From NCBI GenBank assembly GCA_902571915.1, contig CACGDY010000001.1, positions 124,001 to 188,000 on the forward strand: a DNA stretch of 64,000 bases. Reading direction: 5' to 3'. Both the position numbers and the translations under genes were made by a program. This stretch comes from an uncultured Pelagibacteraceae bacterium (lineage in GTDB: Bacteria > Pseudomonadota > Alphaproteobacteria > Pelagibacterales > Pelagibacteraceae). Positions 1 to 8,173 of this stretch are shown here, in pieces. Positions within the stretch are counted from its first letter, which is position 1, and each line of letters begins with the position of its first letter. Under the pieces are notes generated by a model. The model saw only the letters and a program-made list of their open reading frames with translations. It had not been told where the DNA came from and made no database searches.

Positions 1-330
1 AAAACATTCTAAAAGATTATAAACACCAACGATATTACTTTGAATGAAATTTCCTGGATTATCTATTGATCTATCTACATGAGTTTCAGCAGCTAAATTA
101 AAAATTCCTGAAGGTTTGTATTGTGAAAATATTTTTTCAATTTTTTTATTTGAGATATCAAGTTTAATGTATTTGTATTTTTTTGATTTTATAAAATCTT
201 TAGTGTTATATAAATTTGACGAATATGTGCCTTTATCAATGTTGATGACGTAAAAATTTTTTTTTAATAGTAATTCTATGAGATTGCTCCCAATAAATCC
301 TAATCCACCAGTAACAATAATCTTTTTCAT
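1..330 (-). CDS. rfbB: dTDP-glucose 4,6-dehydratase, N-terminal part (gene runs off the window)
   Basis: Only the first 110 or so codons are present; the gene continues beyond base 1. The product starts MKKIIVTGGLGFIGSN, a Rossmann NAD-binding fold with the GxxGxxG loop at residues 8-14. Near residues 80-90 it has AAETHVDRSIDNP, close to the AAESHVDRSI signature of RmlB/RfbB dehydratases, which make dTDP-4-keto-6-deoxyglucose for surface polysaccharides. The glycosyltransferase next door is transcribed away from it, with start codons about 54 bases apart, which fits a polysaccharide region. Another member of the extended SDR sugar-epimerase family is possible, since the catalytic YxxxK is outside the window. 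Confidence 0.8.
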   Translation of the reverse strand, partial: MKKIIVTGGLGFIGSNLIELLLKKNFYVINIDKGTYSSNLYNTKDFIKSKKYKYIKLDISNKKIEKIFSQYKPSGIFNLAAETHVDRSIDNPGNFIQSNIVGVYNLLECF

Positions 331-384
331 TTTTTGATTTTTACATTAAAAATAATTTTTAGTATAGTCGAGTATATATATATT

Positions 385-1257
385 ATGTCAATAACTAGGC
401 AAAATCTTTCAGTGATCATAGTAAGCTACAAAAGTGATCATGTAATAGAAAATTGTATTAATTCTATCGATAACGAAATTGAAATAATTGTTATTGAAAA
501 CTCTAATAATGATAAATTAAAAAACAAAATTGAAACTAAATATAAAAATGTTAAGTGCATTTTATCAAAAGAAAATTTAGGAATGGGTGGAGGAAATAAT
601 CTAGGCATTAAATATGTGAATAAAGATTTTGCATTGATATTAAATCCAGATGTTGTTTTAGGAAAAAACTGCATGAATGAGATGATGGTTGCATCAAAAG
701 AAATTGATAATTACGGAATTATTGCTCCAATTTCAAGCAAAGATGAATATCCAAACTATACTTTAAAAAAAGATCATAATTTCGATCCTGATAAACCCTT
801 TAAAGTGAAAAGTGTCGATGGGTATGCAATGCTTTTAAATTTAAAAAAATTAAAAAAAATAGACAATTTTAATTTTTTTGACGAAAATTTTTTTTTATAT
901 CTTGAAAATGATGATTTATGTAAACGATTAACAGAAAAAAATGAAAATATTTATATCATCCCAAAATCAAAAATTCATCATCTAGGAGGAAGAGCTGTAG
1001 ACCCGAAATATAAAAATGAAATTGAGTATTTAAGAAATTGGCATTGGATGTGGTCAAAATTTTATTTCAATAAGAAACATTATGGTTATTTGATCGCTTT
1101 GTTAAAAGTTTCTAATAATTTAATCTCTGCAAAAATTAGATTTTTTTATTATTTGATTACTTTTAACAGCTTTAAGAGAAAAATTTATCAAATGAGAATA
1201 TTAGGTTTAATCAGTTCTATGATAGGGAAGAATTCTTATTATAGACCTAAAATTTAA
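385..1257 (+). CDS. Family 2 glycosyltransferase
   Basis: A 290-residue GT-A glycosyltransferase. The N-terminus has the family start VIIVSYKS, an LNPDV segment in the position of the metal/nucleotide-binding DxD region, and ENDDLCKRL, which resembles the acceptor-side motif of rhamnosyltransferase-like GT2 enzymes. It most likely adds a sugar to a lipid-linked surface glycan at the cytoplasmic membrane face. The reading frame is open from a TTG at 334, but the ATG at 385 is preferred because the 17 upstream codons are AT-rich and the family begins at VIIVSY. The 3' end overlaps apt by 4 bases, tail to tail. Donor and acceptor cannot be told from sequence. Confidence 0.85.
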   Translation: MSITRQNLSVIIVSYKSDHVIENCINSIDNEIEIIVIENSNNDKLKNKIETKYKNVKCILSKENLGMGGGNNLGIKYVNKDFALILNPDVVLGKNCMNEMMVASKEIDNYGIIAPISSKDEYPNYTLKKDHNFDPDKPFKVKSVDGYAMLLNLKKLKKIDNFNFFDENFFLYLENDDLCKRLTEKNENIYIIPKSKIHHLGGRAVDPKYKNEIEYLRNWHWMWSKFYFNKKHYGYLIALLKVSNNLISAKIRFFYYLITFNSFKRKIYQMRILGLISSMIGKNSYYRPKI

Positions 1258-1781
1258 TGGCCTGGAAACTCAATCAAGTTCTCTACTTGGTATCCTTTTT
1301 TAATCAAATTGTCTGAACCTTTTAGATCAAAAAGATTTATCACAAATATAAATCCAGCAACTTTGCCATTAGAAATTTTCACAAGTTTTGCAGCTGCATC
1401 TGCGGTACCACCAGTAGCAATTAGATCATCAATAATCAAAATAGAATCATTTTTGTTAATAGAATCTTTATGGACTTCTATGGTAGCCTTTCCATACTCT
1501 AATTCAAAATCAACTGAATGAACATCGGCTGGTAATTTGTCTTTTTTTCTTAACATTATAAATGGTTTTTTCAAAATGTAGGAAACTGCAGAAGCAAAGA
1601 CAAATCCTCTAGATTCTATTGCAGCAATCTTATTAAATTTCATTTTTTTTGATCTTTCTATAATTTGATCTATTGTTTCCGAAAAGGCTTTTTCATTTTT
1701 AATTAGGGTTGTGATATCTCTAAATAAAATACCTTTTTTTGGATAATCTGGGATTGATCTAATAAAGTCTTTTAAATTCAT
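1254..1781 (-). CDS. apt: Adenine phosphoribosyltransferase
   Basis: A 175-residue type I phosphoribosyltransferase, normal length for Apt. It converts adenine plus PRPP to AMP and pyrophosphate in the cytoplasm. The PRPP loop ILIIDDLIATGGTA is at about residues 114-127, and the N-terminal IPDYPKKGILFRDI hood segment (10-23) is typical of Apt. It diverges from mtnP with 41 bases between start codons. Because MtnP releases adenine from methylthioadenosine, the placement suggests that Apt recycles that adenine. Function is clear; the link to the mtn genes is inferred from position. Confidence 0.95.
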   Translation of the reverse strand: MNLKDFIRSIPDYPKKGILFRDITTLIKNEKAFSETIDQIIERSKKMKFNKIAAIESRGFVFASAVSYILKKPFIMLRKKDKLPADVHSVDFELEYGKATIEVHKDSINKNDSILIIDDLIATGGTADAAAKLVKISNGKVAGFIFVINLFDLKGSDNLIKKGYQVENLIEFPGH

Positions 1782-1822
1782 AAGAGTAAATTATAAAACT
1801 ATAAATAAATTAATTTTATAAC

Positions 1823-2695
1823 ATGACAATAAATAAATTAGCAATTATTGGTGGCAGTGGCCTTTATGATGTTGAGGAGTTCAAAAATAGAGAATTATTA
1901 GATTTAACTACTCCTTGGGGAAAACCCTCAGACCAAATTTTAAAAACTAACTATAATAATAAAGAAGTTTACTTTTTACCAAGACATGGAAGAGGTCATT
2001 TTATTTCTCCTTCAAAAATAAATTTTAGAGCAAATATTGATGCTCTTAAACAATTGGGTGTAACGGACATTGTATCAGTATCAGCAGTTGGATCTTTAAA
2101 AGATGATTTGCCTCCAGGAAAATTTGTTATTGTAGACCAATTCATTGATCGGACGTTTGCAAGAGAAAAAACGTTTTTTGATGATGAAATTGTTGCTCAC
2201 GTTTCAATGGCTCATCCAACATCTAATGGTTTGATGAATGCATGTGAAGAGGCAATAAAAAAAGAAAAAATTGATTATCAAAGAAATGGAACATATGTTG
2301 TGATGGAAGGACCTCAATTTTCAACTCTATCAGAATCAAATTTATATAGATCTTGGAAGGCAGATGTAATTGGCATGACCAATATGCCAGAGGCAAAATT
2401 AGCAAGAGAGGCAGAGATAAGATACGCATCTGTATCAATGGTCACAGACTATGATTGTTGGCATCCTGATCATGAAAACGTTGATGTTCAACAAGTTGTA
2501 AAAGTTTTATTAGGCAATGCTGCTAAAGCAAAAAATATGATCAAAAATTTAATAGAAAATTTTGAAAATCATATTGATCCTAATGATCCAACCAATAATT
2601 GTTTAGATGTTGCAATTATTACAGCACCTGAAAAGAGAACAAAAAAGACAATAAAAAAACTTAAAACTGTCGCTGGCAGAGTTTTAAATCAATGA
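1823..2695 (+). CDS. mtnP: S-methyl-5'-thioadenosine phosphorylase
   Basis: A 290-residue member of the trimeric MTAP/PNP family. It phosphorolyses methylthioadenosine to adenine and 5-methylthioribose-1-phosphate. Family motifs in order are GGSGLYD near the start, LPRHGRGH, SAVGSL, VVMEGPQFST, MTNMPEAKLAREAEI and SVSMVTDYDCW; the last two are typical of MTAP rather than of purine nucleoside phosphorylases. It is the first gene of a plus-strand operon and overlaps mtnA by 4 bases. It may also act on 5'-deoxyadenosine, as some bacterial enzymes do; sequence alone cannot show this. Confidence 0.95.
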   Translation: MTINKLAIIGGSGLYDVEEFKNRELLDLTTPWGKPSDQILKTNYNNKEVYFLPRHGRGHFISPSKINFRANIDALKQLGVTDIVSVSAVGSLKDDLPPGKFVIVDQFIDRTFAREKTFFDDEIVAHVSMAHPTSNGLMNACEEAIKKEKIDYQRNGTYVVMEGPQFSTLSESNLYRSWKADVIGMTNMPEAKLAREAEIRYASVSMVTDYDCWHPDHENVDVQQVVKVLLGNAAKAKNMIKNLIENFENHIDPNDPTNNCLDVAIITAPEKRTKKTIKKLKTVAGRVLNQ

Positions 2696-3762
2696 GAATA
2701 GAAGGAAAAGAATATCGTACAATTTGGTTTGAAAATAATATTGTAAAAATTATTGATCAAACAAAACTTCCCCATCAATTTATTATTAAAGACCTAAAAA
2801 CAGTTAAGGATGCAATAAATGCAATTAAAGTAATGGAAGTAAGAGGTGCACCTCTAATAGGAGCAACCGCTGCCTATGGATTGGTTTTAGCAATCATAGA
2901 AAATAATGATCAATCATTTTTAAAGAAATCTGCAGAAGATTTAATTAGTTCAAGACCAACAGCGATAAATTTAAAGTGGTCTGTTGATAGAATGATGAAA
3001 AAATTATCAGGTGTTAATAGTGATAAAATATTAGAAATGGCTTTGAATGAAGCAAAAGATATTTGTGAGGAGGATATAAAATTTTGTGAAAACATAGGGT
3101 TAAATGGTCTTAAAATTATTGAAGAAATCTATAATAAAAAAAAAGATACAGTTAATATATTAACTCATTGTAATGCAGGATGGCTTGCAACAATCAATTG
3201 GGGAACAGCAACTTCTCCGATTTATCATGCGCATAAAAAAGGAATTCCTGTTCATGTTTGGGCAGATGAAACTAGGCCAAGAAATCAAGGAGCAAATCTA
3301 ACCTCTTATGAGTTGAATGAAGAAGGAATAAACAACACAATCATTGCAGACAATACTGGTGGCATATTAATGCAAAGAGGAGAAGTTGATATGTGTATTG
3401 TTGGAACTGATAGAACTCTAGCCAATGGAGATGTTTGTAATAAGGTTGGAACTTATCTTAAAGCACTAGCAGCTCATGATAACAACATTCCTTTTTATGT
3501 TGCGCTACCAAGTTCAACAATTGACTGGAATATAAAAGATCATAAAGATATTCCAATTGAGGAGAGAAATTCAGATGAATTATCTCATGTTGAAGGTTTA
3601 GATGAAAAAGGAGATATAAAGAAAATACAAATTTATCCAAAAAAAAGTAAAGCTATGAATTTAGCTTTTGATGTAACTCCAGCAAAATATGTTACGGGAT
3701 TAATTACTGAAAAAGGAGTATGTGAAGCATCAGAAAAAGGACTTAAAGAATTATTTAAATGA
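2692..3762 (+). CDS. mtnA: Methylthioribose-1-phosphate isomerase
   Basis: A 356-residue aldose-ketose isomerase of the eIF2B-related family that turns 5-methylthioribose-1-phosphate into methylthioribulose-1-phosphate. The catalytic cysteine is C160 in LTHCNAGWL and the catalytic aspartate is D240 in VGTDR, the same numbering as characterised MtnA enzymes. RGAPLIGATAAYG (51-63) forms part of the phosphate-binding region. It overlaps mtnP upstream and the aldolase gene downstream by 4 bases each, so translation is probably coupled. No mtnK (kinase) is needed, because MtnP already gives the 1-phosphate. Confidence 0.95.
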   Translation: MRIEGKEYRTIWFENNIVKIIDQTKLPHQFIIKDLKTVKDAINAIKVMEVRGAPLIGATAAYGLVLAIIENNDQSFLKKSAEDLISSRPTAINLKWSVDRMMKKLSGVNSDKILEMALNEAKDICEEDIKFCENIGLNGLKIIEEIYNKKKDTVNILTHCNAGWLATINWGTATSPIYHAHKKGIPVHVWADETRPRNQGANLTSYELNEEGINNTIIADNTGGILMQRGEVDMCIVGTDRTLANGDVCNKVGTYLKALAAHDNNIPFYVALPSSTIDWNIKDHKDIPIEERNSDELSHVEGLDEKGDIKKIQIYPKKSKAMNLAFDVTPAKYVTGLITEKGVCEASEKGLKELFK

Positions 3763-4415
3763 AGAATTTAGATCAAAGAAATCAAATTATTGAATATTCA
3801 TTAAAGTTAAATTCTACAAATCTTTCACCTCTTAGGTCAGGTAATATATCATTGAGAGGAATAGAGGATGATATAGAAGGATACTTAATTACTCCATCAG
3901 GAAAAAAATATGAAACATTAAAACCTGAAGATATTGTTTTTATGGGTTTAAATGAAGAAGAAAAAGAAAACGACTCAAGCAACAAACCATCATCAGAATG
4001 GAGGTTTCATCGGGATATTTATGTAAACAAAAAAGAAGCACAGGCTATTGTTCATGCTCACTCTCCACACGCAACAGCTGTATCCTCACATGGAAAACCC
4101 ATTCCACCTTTTCATTATATGATTGCTCTTGCAGGTGGAGATGACATTAAATGTGCAGAATACGCTACTTTTGGAACAGAAGAGTTATCTAAAAATGTTA
4201 TCAAAGCTTTAGATAATAGAAGCGCATGTTTAATGTCTAATCACGGCCAGGTTGCTTTTGGAAAAAATTTAGAGGATGCATTTGAACTCGCACAAGAGAT
4301 AGAAAATATTTGTCATCAATACACTATTGCTTTAAAATTAGGACAACCTAAGATACTTTCATTTAAAGAAATGAAAAAAGTTTTAGATAAGGCTAAAAAC
4401 TATAAAAAAGGGTAA
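3759..4415 (+). CDS. Class II aldolase (fuculose-phosphate aldolase/MtnB family)
   Basis: A 218-residue zinc-dependent class II aldolase. The metal ligands are visible as H99 and H101 (VHAHSPHA) and H162 (SNHG), with the acid/base glutamate E80 in PSSEW. CAEYATFGTEEL (132-143) is typical of fuculose- and deoxyribulose-phosphate aldolases. In this operon the likely substrate is methylthioribulose-1-phosphate. It could split it to dihydroxyacetone phosphate and methylthioacetaldehyde (Ald2-type, the DHAP shunt) or dehydrate it (MtnB). The absence of mtnC, mtnD and mtnE nearby leans towards the aldolase, but this is inference. It overlaps mtnA by 4 bases and lies 1 base before speDE. Confidence 0.85.
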   Translation: MKNLDQRNQIIEYSLKLNSTNLSPLRSGNISLRGIEDDIEGYLITPSGKKYETLKPEDIVFMGLNEEEKENDSSNKPSSEWRFHRDIYVNKKEAQAIVHAHSPHATAVSSHGKPIPPFHYMIALAGGDDIKCAEYATFGTEELSKNVIKALDNRSACLMSNHGQVAFGKNLEDAFELAQEIENICHQYTIALKLGQPKILSFKEMKKVLDKAKNYKKG

Positions 4416-4416
4416 G

Positions 4417-5457
4417 ATGATTAAAGTTGGGGAGCATATTACTTTAGATATTCTAGGTACTACAAAAGAGTACGATCCTTCAATCTATGAAAAAGTCATA
4501 AATAAAATCGCCAAAGCAGCAGATGTAACTATCCTTAATATTTCTAAATATAAATTTGAACCTCAGGGCTTTACAATTTTAGCTTTATTAGCTGAAAGTC
4601 ACATCAGCTTTCATACATTTCCAGAAAAAGGAATAATAAGTTTTGATTTTTTTACCTGTGGGAAAATAAGTCCATCAGTAGCAATTGATATTGTTAAAAA
4701 AGAATTTGAACATAAGCGTATAGTTAAAAAAGAATTTAATAGAGATACCAGATCTCTTTACCATGATGTCTATAGTTCACCTGGATTACAAAAATCATAT
4801 GTTGTAAATGAAGTTTTAGAGGATTTTAAATCAAAAGTTGGTCAACATATTGAAATTTTAGAATTAGAACAATTTGGAAAATCTTTATTTATTGATGGTG
4901 AAATACAAGTAGCGGCATCAGATGAACATTTGTACAGCTCAACTTTTGTTGGTGCTAGTTTAAAATTAAACAAAAAAAATGAGAGAGCTGCAATAATTGG
5001 TGGTGGTGACGGTGGCGTTGCAAGAGAATGCATTTCAAAAAAGTTTAATTTTATAGATTGGTATGAATTAGATCCAGAAGTTGTTGAAGTTTGTAACAAA
5101 CATCTTGGTGATATAGGAAAAAAAGCTACAGAAAAAAATTCTGTAAAATGTGTCTGGGGTGATGCTTTTGACAGCATAAAGACAGTGAACGAAGATACTT
5201 ATGATCATATTTTTGTTGATCTAAATGATGACCAGTTTTGCATAGACCTTGCTGCTAAAAATATGGACTCTTTAGTTAGAATACTTAAACCTAAAGGAGT
5301 TATTACTGCTCAAGTTGGTAGCCAAGACAAAAAACCTCTTCAAGTTGAAAATTGGCTGAATGTATTCAACCATCATTTTGGAAATACTAATTTATCAAGA
5401 GTTTACATACCCAGTTTTGATTGTTCTTGGAATTTCTCTTCTTCGATAAACCATTAA
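4417..5457 (+). CDS. speDE: Fused S-adenosylmethionine decarboxylase / spermidine synthase-like aminopropyltransferase
   Basis: A 346-residue fusion. Residues 1-105 are a class 1b AdoMet decarboxylase: ESHISFHTFPE (60-70) carries the self-cleavage site E60-S61, where S61 becomes the pyruvoyl group, and H66 and C81 match the processing and catalytic residues. Residues 110-346 are an aminopropyltransferase with GGGDGG (195-200) and YELDPEV for nucleotide binding. The fusion would decarboxylate AdoMet and transfer its aminopropyl group to a diamine, releasing MTA. In the transferase half, the usual DExxYHE reads DEHLYSS and the DxxDP loop reads DLNDD, so the amine acceptor may not be putrescine. 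SpeD-SpeE fusions are known, including, as I recall, from Pelagibacter. It ends the MTA operon. Confidence 0.92.
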   Translation: MIKVGEHITLDILGTTKEYDPSIYEKVINKIAKAADVTILNISKYKFEPQGFTILALLAESHISFHTFPEKGIISFDFFTCGKISPSVAIDIVKKEFEHKRIVKKEFNRDTRSLYHDVYSSPGLQKSYVVNEVLEDFKSKVGQHIEILELEQFGKSLFIDGEIQVAASDEHLYSSTFVGASLKLNKKNERAAIIGGGDGGVARECISKKFNFIDWYELDPEVVEVCNKHLGDIGKKATEKNSVKCVWGDAFDSIKTVNEDTYDHIFVDLNDDQFCIDLAAKNMDSLVRILKPKGVITAQVGSQDKKPLQVENWLNVFNHHFGNTNLSRVYIPSFDCSWNFSSSINH

Positions 5458-5505
5458 TTTTTTCTTTTTAATACCCATAATTTGTGAAATACTATTTCTT
5501 TTATT

Positions 5506-5514
5506 AAAGGAGAA
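5506..5514 (+). promoter_or_regulatory. Strong ribosome binding site of the ABC binding-protein gene
   Basis: AAAGGAGAA lies 4 bases before the ATG at 5519. A purine-rich site this close to consensus is uncommon in the window; the clear examples precede the four transporter binding-protein genes and nrdB. It supports the chosen start and high expression of the binding protein. Confidence 0.7.
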
Positions 5515-5518
5515 AACA

Positions 5519-6346
5519 ATGAAAATATTCAAGAAAACTATTTTTTCAGTTTTACTTTCTCTATTTGTAATGGGAAATGTTTATGCTGATAAGATAAGAA
5601 TCGGAACAGAGGGTGCTTATCCTCCATGGAACTCAAAAAATGAAGCAGGTAAGTTAATTGGTTTTGAAGTTGAATTAGCTTATACACTTTGTAGATACAT
5701 TGGACAGCAATGTGTAATAGTTGAGCAAGACTGGGACGGGATGATACCAGCGTTAATCATGAGAAAGTTTGATGCAATAATGGCAGGTATGTCAATTACT
5801 GCGGAAAGACAAAAAGCTATTAGTTTTTCTCAAGGATATGCTGATGAAGTTGCATCTTTAGCAGTCATGAAAGGATCTAGCCTAGAAGGTTTAGATACAT
5901 CTGCTGGGATAAATCTTACAAAACCAAATGCTGCAGCTAAAAAAGATCTTAAAACACTTACAGCTGCATTAGCAGGTAAAACTGTTTGTGTACAAACTGC
6001 TACGATCCACCAAAACTTTTTAGACTCTGGTGATGTAGGAAAAGTAAATGTAAGAACTTATAAAACACAGGATGAAGTTAACTTAGATTTAGCATCAGGT
6101 AGGTGTGATGCTGCATTAGCTGCTGCTGTCGCATTCAGTGATTATGCAGAAAAATCAGGTAAACCAGTTGTTCTTACTGGACCAACTTTCTCAGGTGGTG
6201 CATTTGGAAACGGTGTTGGAGTAGGTATTAGAAAAGATGATACTGAACTTTTGAAAAAGTTTAACGCCGCTATCAATAAAGCGAGAAAAAACGGAGACAT
6301 TAGTAGAATTGCTACCAAGTGGTTTGGTTTCGACGCTTCTATGTAA
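5519..6346 (+). CDS. Amino-acid/opine-type ABC transporter, periplasmic binding protein
   Basis: A 275-residue family 3 solute-binding protein. Residues 1-23 form a signal peptide (basic KKT, hydrophobic core, cleavage after VYA). The mature protein begins DKIRIGTEGAYPPWN, typical of the LAO/histidine/octopine group, followed by GFEVELAYTLC, WDGMIPALIMRKFDAIMAGMSIT and the late GGAFGNGVGVGIRKDD, which resembles NocT/OccT proteins. It probably captures a basic amino acid, an opine or a related compound in the periplasm. Two permease genes follow after a hairpin. No ATPase gene lies in this cluster. The ligand is not certain. Confidence 0.88.
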   Translation: MKIFKKTIFSVLLSLFVMGNVYADKIRIGTEGAYPPWNSKNEAGKLIGFEVELAYTLCRYIGQQCVIVEQDWDGMIPALIMRKFDAIMAGMSITAERQKAISFSQGYADEVASLAVMKGSSLEGLDTSAGINLTKPNAAAKKDLKTLTAALAGKTVCVQTATIHQNFLDSGDVGKVNVRTYKTQDEVNLDLASGRCDAALAAAVAFSDYAEKSGKPVVLTGPTFSGGAFGNGVGVGIRKDDTELLKKFNAAINKARKNGDISRIATKWFGFDASM

Positions 6347-6355
6347 TTAAATTTT

Positions 6356-6389
6356 AGATTTGGCGACTATCATGTATAGTCGCCAATCT
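6356..6389 (+). terminator. Hairpin between binding-protein and permease genes (no U tract)
   Basis: A stem of 10 base pairs (TGGCGACTAT, 6361-6370, with 6376-6385), extended by 4 pairs (6356-6359 with 6386-6389) past one bulged T, with the loop CATGT. It ends 2 bases before the permease start at 6392. There is no run of T after it, so it is more likely an mRNA-stability or partial-attenuation element that protects the upstream message than a classical terminator. Three other transporters in the window have a hairpin in the same position. Confidence 0.7.
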
Positions 6390-6391
6390 GT

Positions 6392-7084
6392 ATGGAACTT
6401 CTAGCATTTGGAGATACTGGTTGGGGTGATGAACTGTTTTACGCAACCCTGATGACAATAGCTGTTTCAATAACAGCAATGTTTATAGGTTTTCTTTTTG
6501 CATTAATCTTTACTCCGTTAAAATTATCTAAAAATAAGTTTTTAAATTTTATCGCTAATTCTTACACAACTATAATAAGAGGTGTTCCTGAATTATTAGT
6601 AATTTACCTTTTCTTTTTTGGCGGTACCGGTGCAGTTATGTTTGTTGCATCAATATTTGGTTATAATGAATATATTGAAATAAATGCATTCATCACAGGT
6701 GCATTTGCGATTGGAATAATTTCTGGTGCTTATTCAACTGAAGTCTTTAGAGGAGCAATTCAATCAATTGATAAAGGTCAGTTTGAAGCTGCCAATGTAT
6801 TAGGTCTAAATAAATTTGGAAAATTTTTTAAAATTATCTTACCTCAAACATTAAGATTAGCCATTCCAAATTTAAGTAACGTTTGGCAAATAACACTCAA
6901 AGATACTTCGTTAATTTCAGTCACAGGTTTAGTTGAAATTATGAGGCAATCGTATATTGCTGCTGGATCAACAAGAGATCCGTTATTCTTTTATTCATTC
7001 GCTGCAGTCTTATATTTATTACTTACTTTTGTGAGTATGAAATTAATTAACAGATTAGAAGTCAAATATAGCAGGGGTTACTAA
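6392..7084 (+). CDS. Amino-acid-type ABC transporter permease (HisQ/OccQ-like)
   Basis: A 230-residue inner-membrane permease of the HisQM family. It has about five membrane segments, the early family signature TTIIRGVPELLVIYLFFFG near residue 65, and the coupling (EAA) loop QFEAANVLGLNKFGKFFKIILPQ near residues 130-152, which docks on the ATPase. It overlaps the second permease by 1 base (stop/start TAATG). The start codon sits just after a strong hairpin and has no clear Shine-Dalgarno site. Partner and substrate follow from the binding protein upstream. Confidence 0.9.
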   Translation: MELLAFGDTGWGDELFYATLMTIAVSITAMFIGFLFALIFTPLKLSKNKFLNFIANSYTTIIRGVPELLVIYLFFFGGTGAVMFVASIFGYNEYIEINAFITGAFAIGIISGAYSTEVFRGAIQSIDKGQFEAANVLGLNKFGKFFKIILPQTLRLAIPNLSNVWQITLKDTSLISVTGLVEIMRQSYIAAGSTRDPLFFYSFAAVLYLLLTFVSMKLINRLEVKYSRGY

Positions 7085-7755
7085 TGGATCTTGAATTAAT
7101 GATTAATAGTTTCCCAAAGCTACTTAGTGCTGCTGTAATAACTTTAAAACTTCTTTCAGTTTCTTTAATAATAGGATTATTCATTGGACTATTTTTTGCA
7201 ATTTTAAGATTAAATAAAAACATTTTTATTAACAGTTTCGCTTATGGGTATTCGTATGTTTTTAGAGGTACACCACTTTTAGTACAAATTTTCATAATTT
7301 ATTTTGGTTTAGGTCAGATTGAATATTTAAGATCCACAGTTTTATGGATAATTTTGAAAGAACCATATTGGTGTGCAATTATAGCTTTTGCTTTAAACAC
7401 AGGTGCTTACACTTCAGAGATATTAAGATCAGCATTTCAAACTATAAAACCTGGAACAATAGAAGCAGGTAAAAGTTTAGGTATTTCAAATAAAGTAATT
7501 TTTTATAAAATACAGATACCAATTGCCATTAGACAATCATTACCAGCTTACGGAAATGAAATCATATTAATGATGAAAGGAACTTCTTTAGCTAGTACAG
7601 TTACATTAATGGACTTAACAGGTGTAGCAAAATATATAATTTCAACAACTTTTAAACCAATTGAAGTATTTATAGTAGCAGGGGGAATTTATCTTTTTAT
7701 GACTTTTATTATCCACAACTTTATTAAATTTTTAGAAAAAAGGTACTATTTTTAA
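7084..7755 (+). CDS. Amino-acid-type ABC transporter permease (HisM/OccM-like)
   Basis: A 223-residue second permease of the same importer. YSYVFRGTPLLVQIFIIYFG is the N-terminal family signature and TIEAGKSLGISNKVIFYKIQ (near residues 130-150) is the ATPase-coupling loop. It ends tail to tail with the next gene with a 4-base overlap, so the cluster closes without the HisP/OccP-type ATPase. The ATPase must be encoded elsewhere or shared with another importer. Confidence 0.9.
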   Translation: MDLELMINSFPKLLSAAVITLKLLSVSLIIGLFIGLFFAILRLNKNIFINSFAYGYSYVFRGTPLLVQIFIIYFGLGQIEYLRSTVLWIILKEPYWCAIIAFALNTGAYTSEILRSAFQTIKPGTIEAGKSLGISNKVIFYKIQIPIAIRQSLPAYGNEIILMMKGTSLASTVTLMDLTGVAKYIISTTFKPIEVFIVAGGIYLFMTFIIHNFIKFLEKRYYF

Positions 7756-8141
7756 TAATTAGTATATTCTTTAATTTCTTTAATGACTGATCCCGTATAA
7801 TTATTAATTTCTAATTTAACTTTTGCTCTATCATCATTTAGAAAATGTACATCTCTTGACAATTTAATAAAATTTTCACCAAAGTCTTTGTCTTTTTCAC
7901 ATTGTCTTTTATTGTCTTCAATATTCCAAAGTTTCTTATTTATTTCTTTAAGAGATTTGTATAAGTTATTTACTTTATCATCTGACTTAACATTTTTCTC
8001 TAACTGACTTTTTAGTATTGAAAGTTCGTTATTTATGAATTTTAACTTTTCTTTGTCTTTAATTTTTTCTAGCTTAATTTCTAAAATAGAAATTTTGTCT
8101 AAAAGTTCACCTATTGAAACCTCAACTATAATTTTATTCAT
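7752..8141 (-). CDS. DUF6165-like small coiled-coil protein
   Basis: A 129-residue, highly charged, Lys/Glu-rich protein. The start, VEVSIGELLDKISILEIKLEKI, followed by long amphipathic helices, resembles the DUF6165 proteins I recall from marine bacteria near polysaccharide or glycosyltransferase genes. There is no signal peptide or membrane segment and no catalytic motif. It diverges from a GT9 glycosyltransferase with 32 bases between start codons, a placement that hints at a role beside glycan synthesis. No function can be assigned; the family name is given from memory of the motif. Confidence 0.7.
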   Translation of the reverse strand: MNKIIVEVSIGELLDKISILEIKLEKIKDKEKLKFINNELSILKSQLEKNVKSDDKVNNLYKSLKEINKKLWNIEDNKRQCEKDKDFGENFIKLSRDVHFLNDDRAKVKLEINNYTGSVIKEIKEYTNY

Positions 8142-8173
8142 AAATTTTAATACTGTGTTATCTTGTTATAAAT

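Noticed and set aside
334-384. TTG start giving the GT2 glycosyltransferase 17 extra residues
   Set aside because: The extra residues are AT-rich, and the ATG at 385 directly precedes the conserved family N-terminus.
5458-5518. Promoter directly before the ABC binding-protein gene
   Set aside because: TTGTGA at 5482 has no acceptable -10 at proper spacing; only the ribosome binding site is supported.
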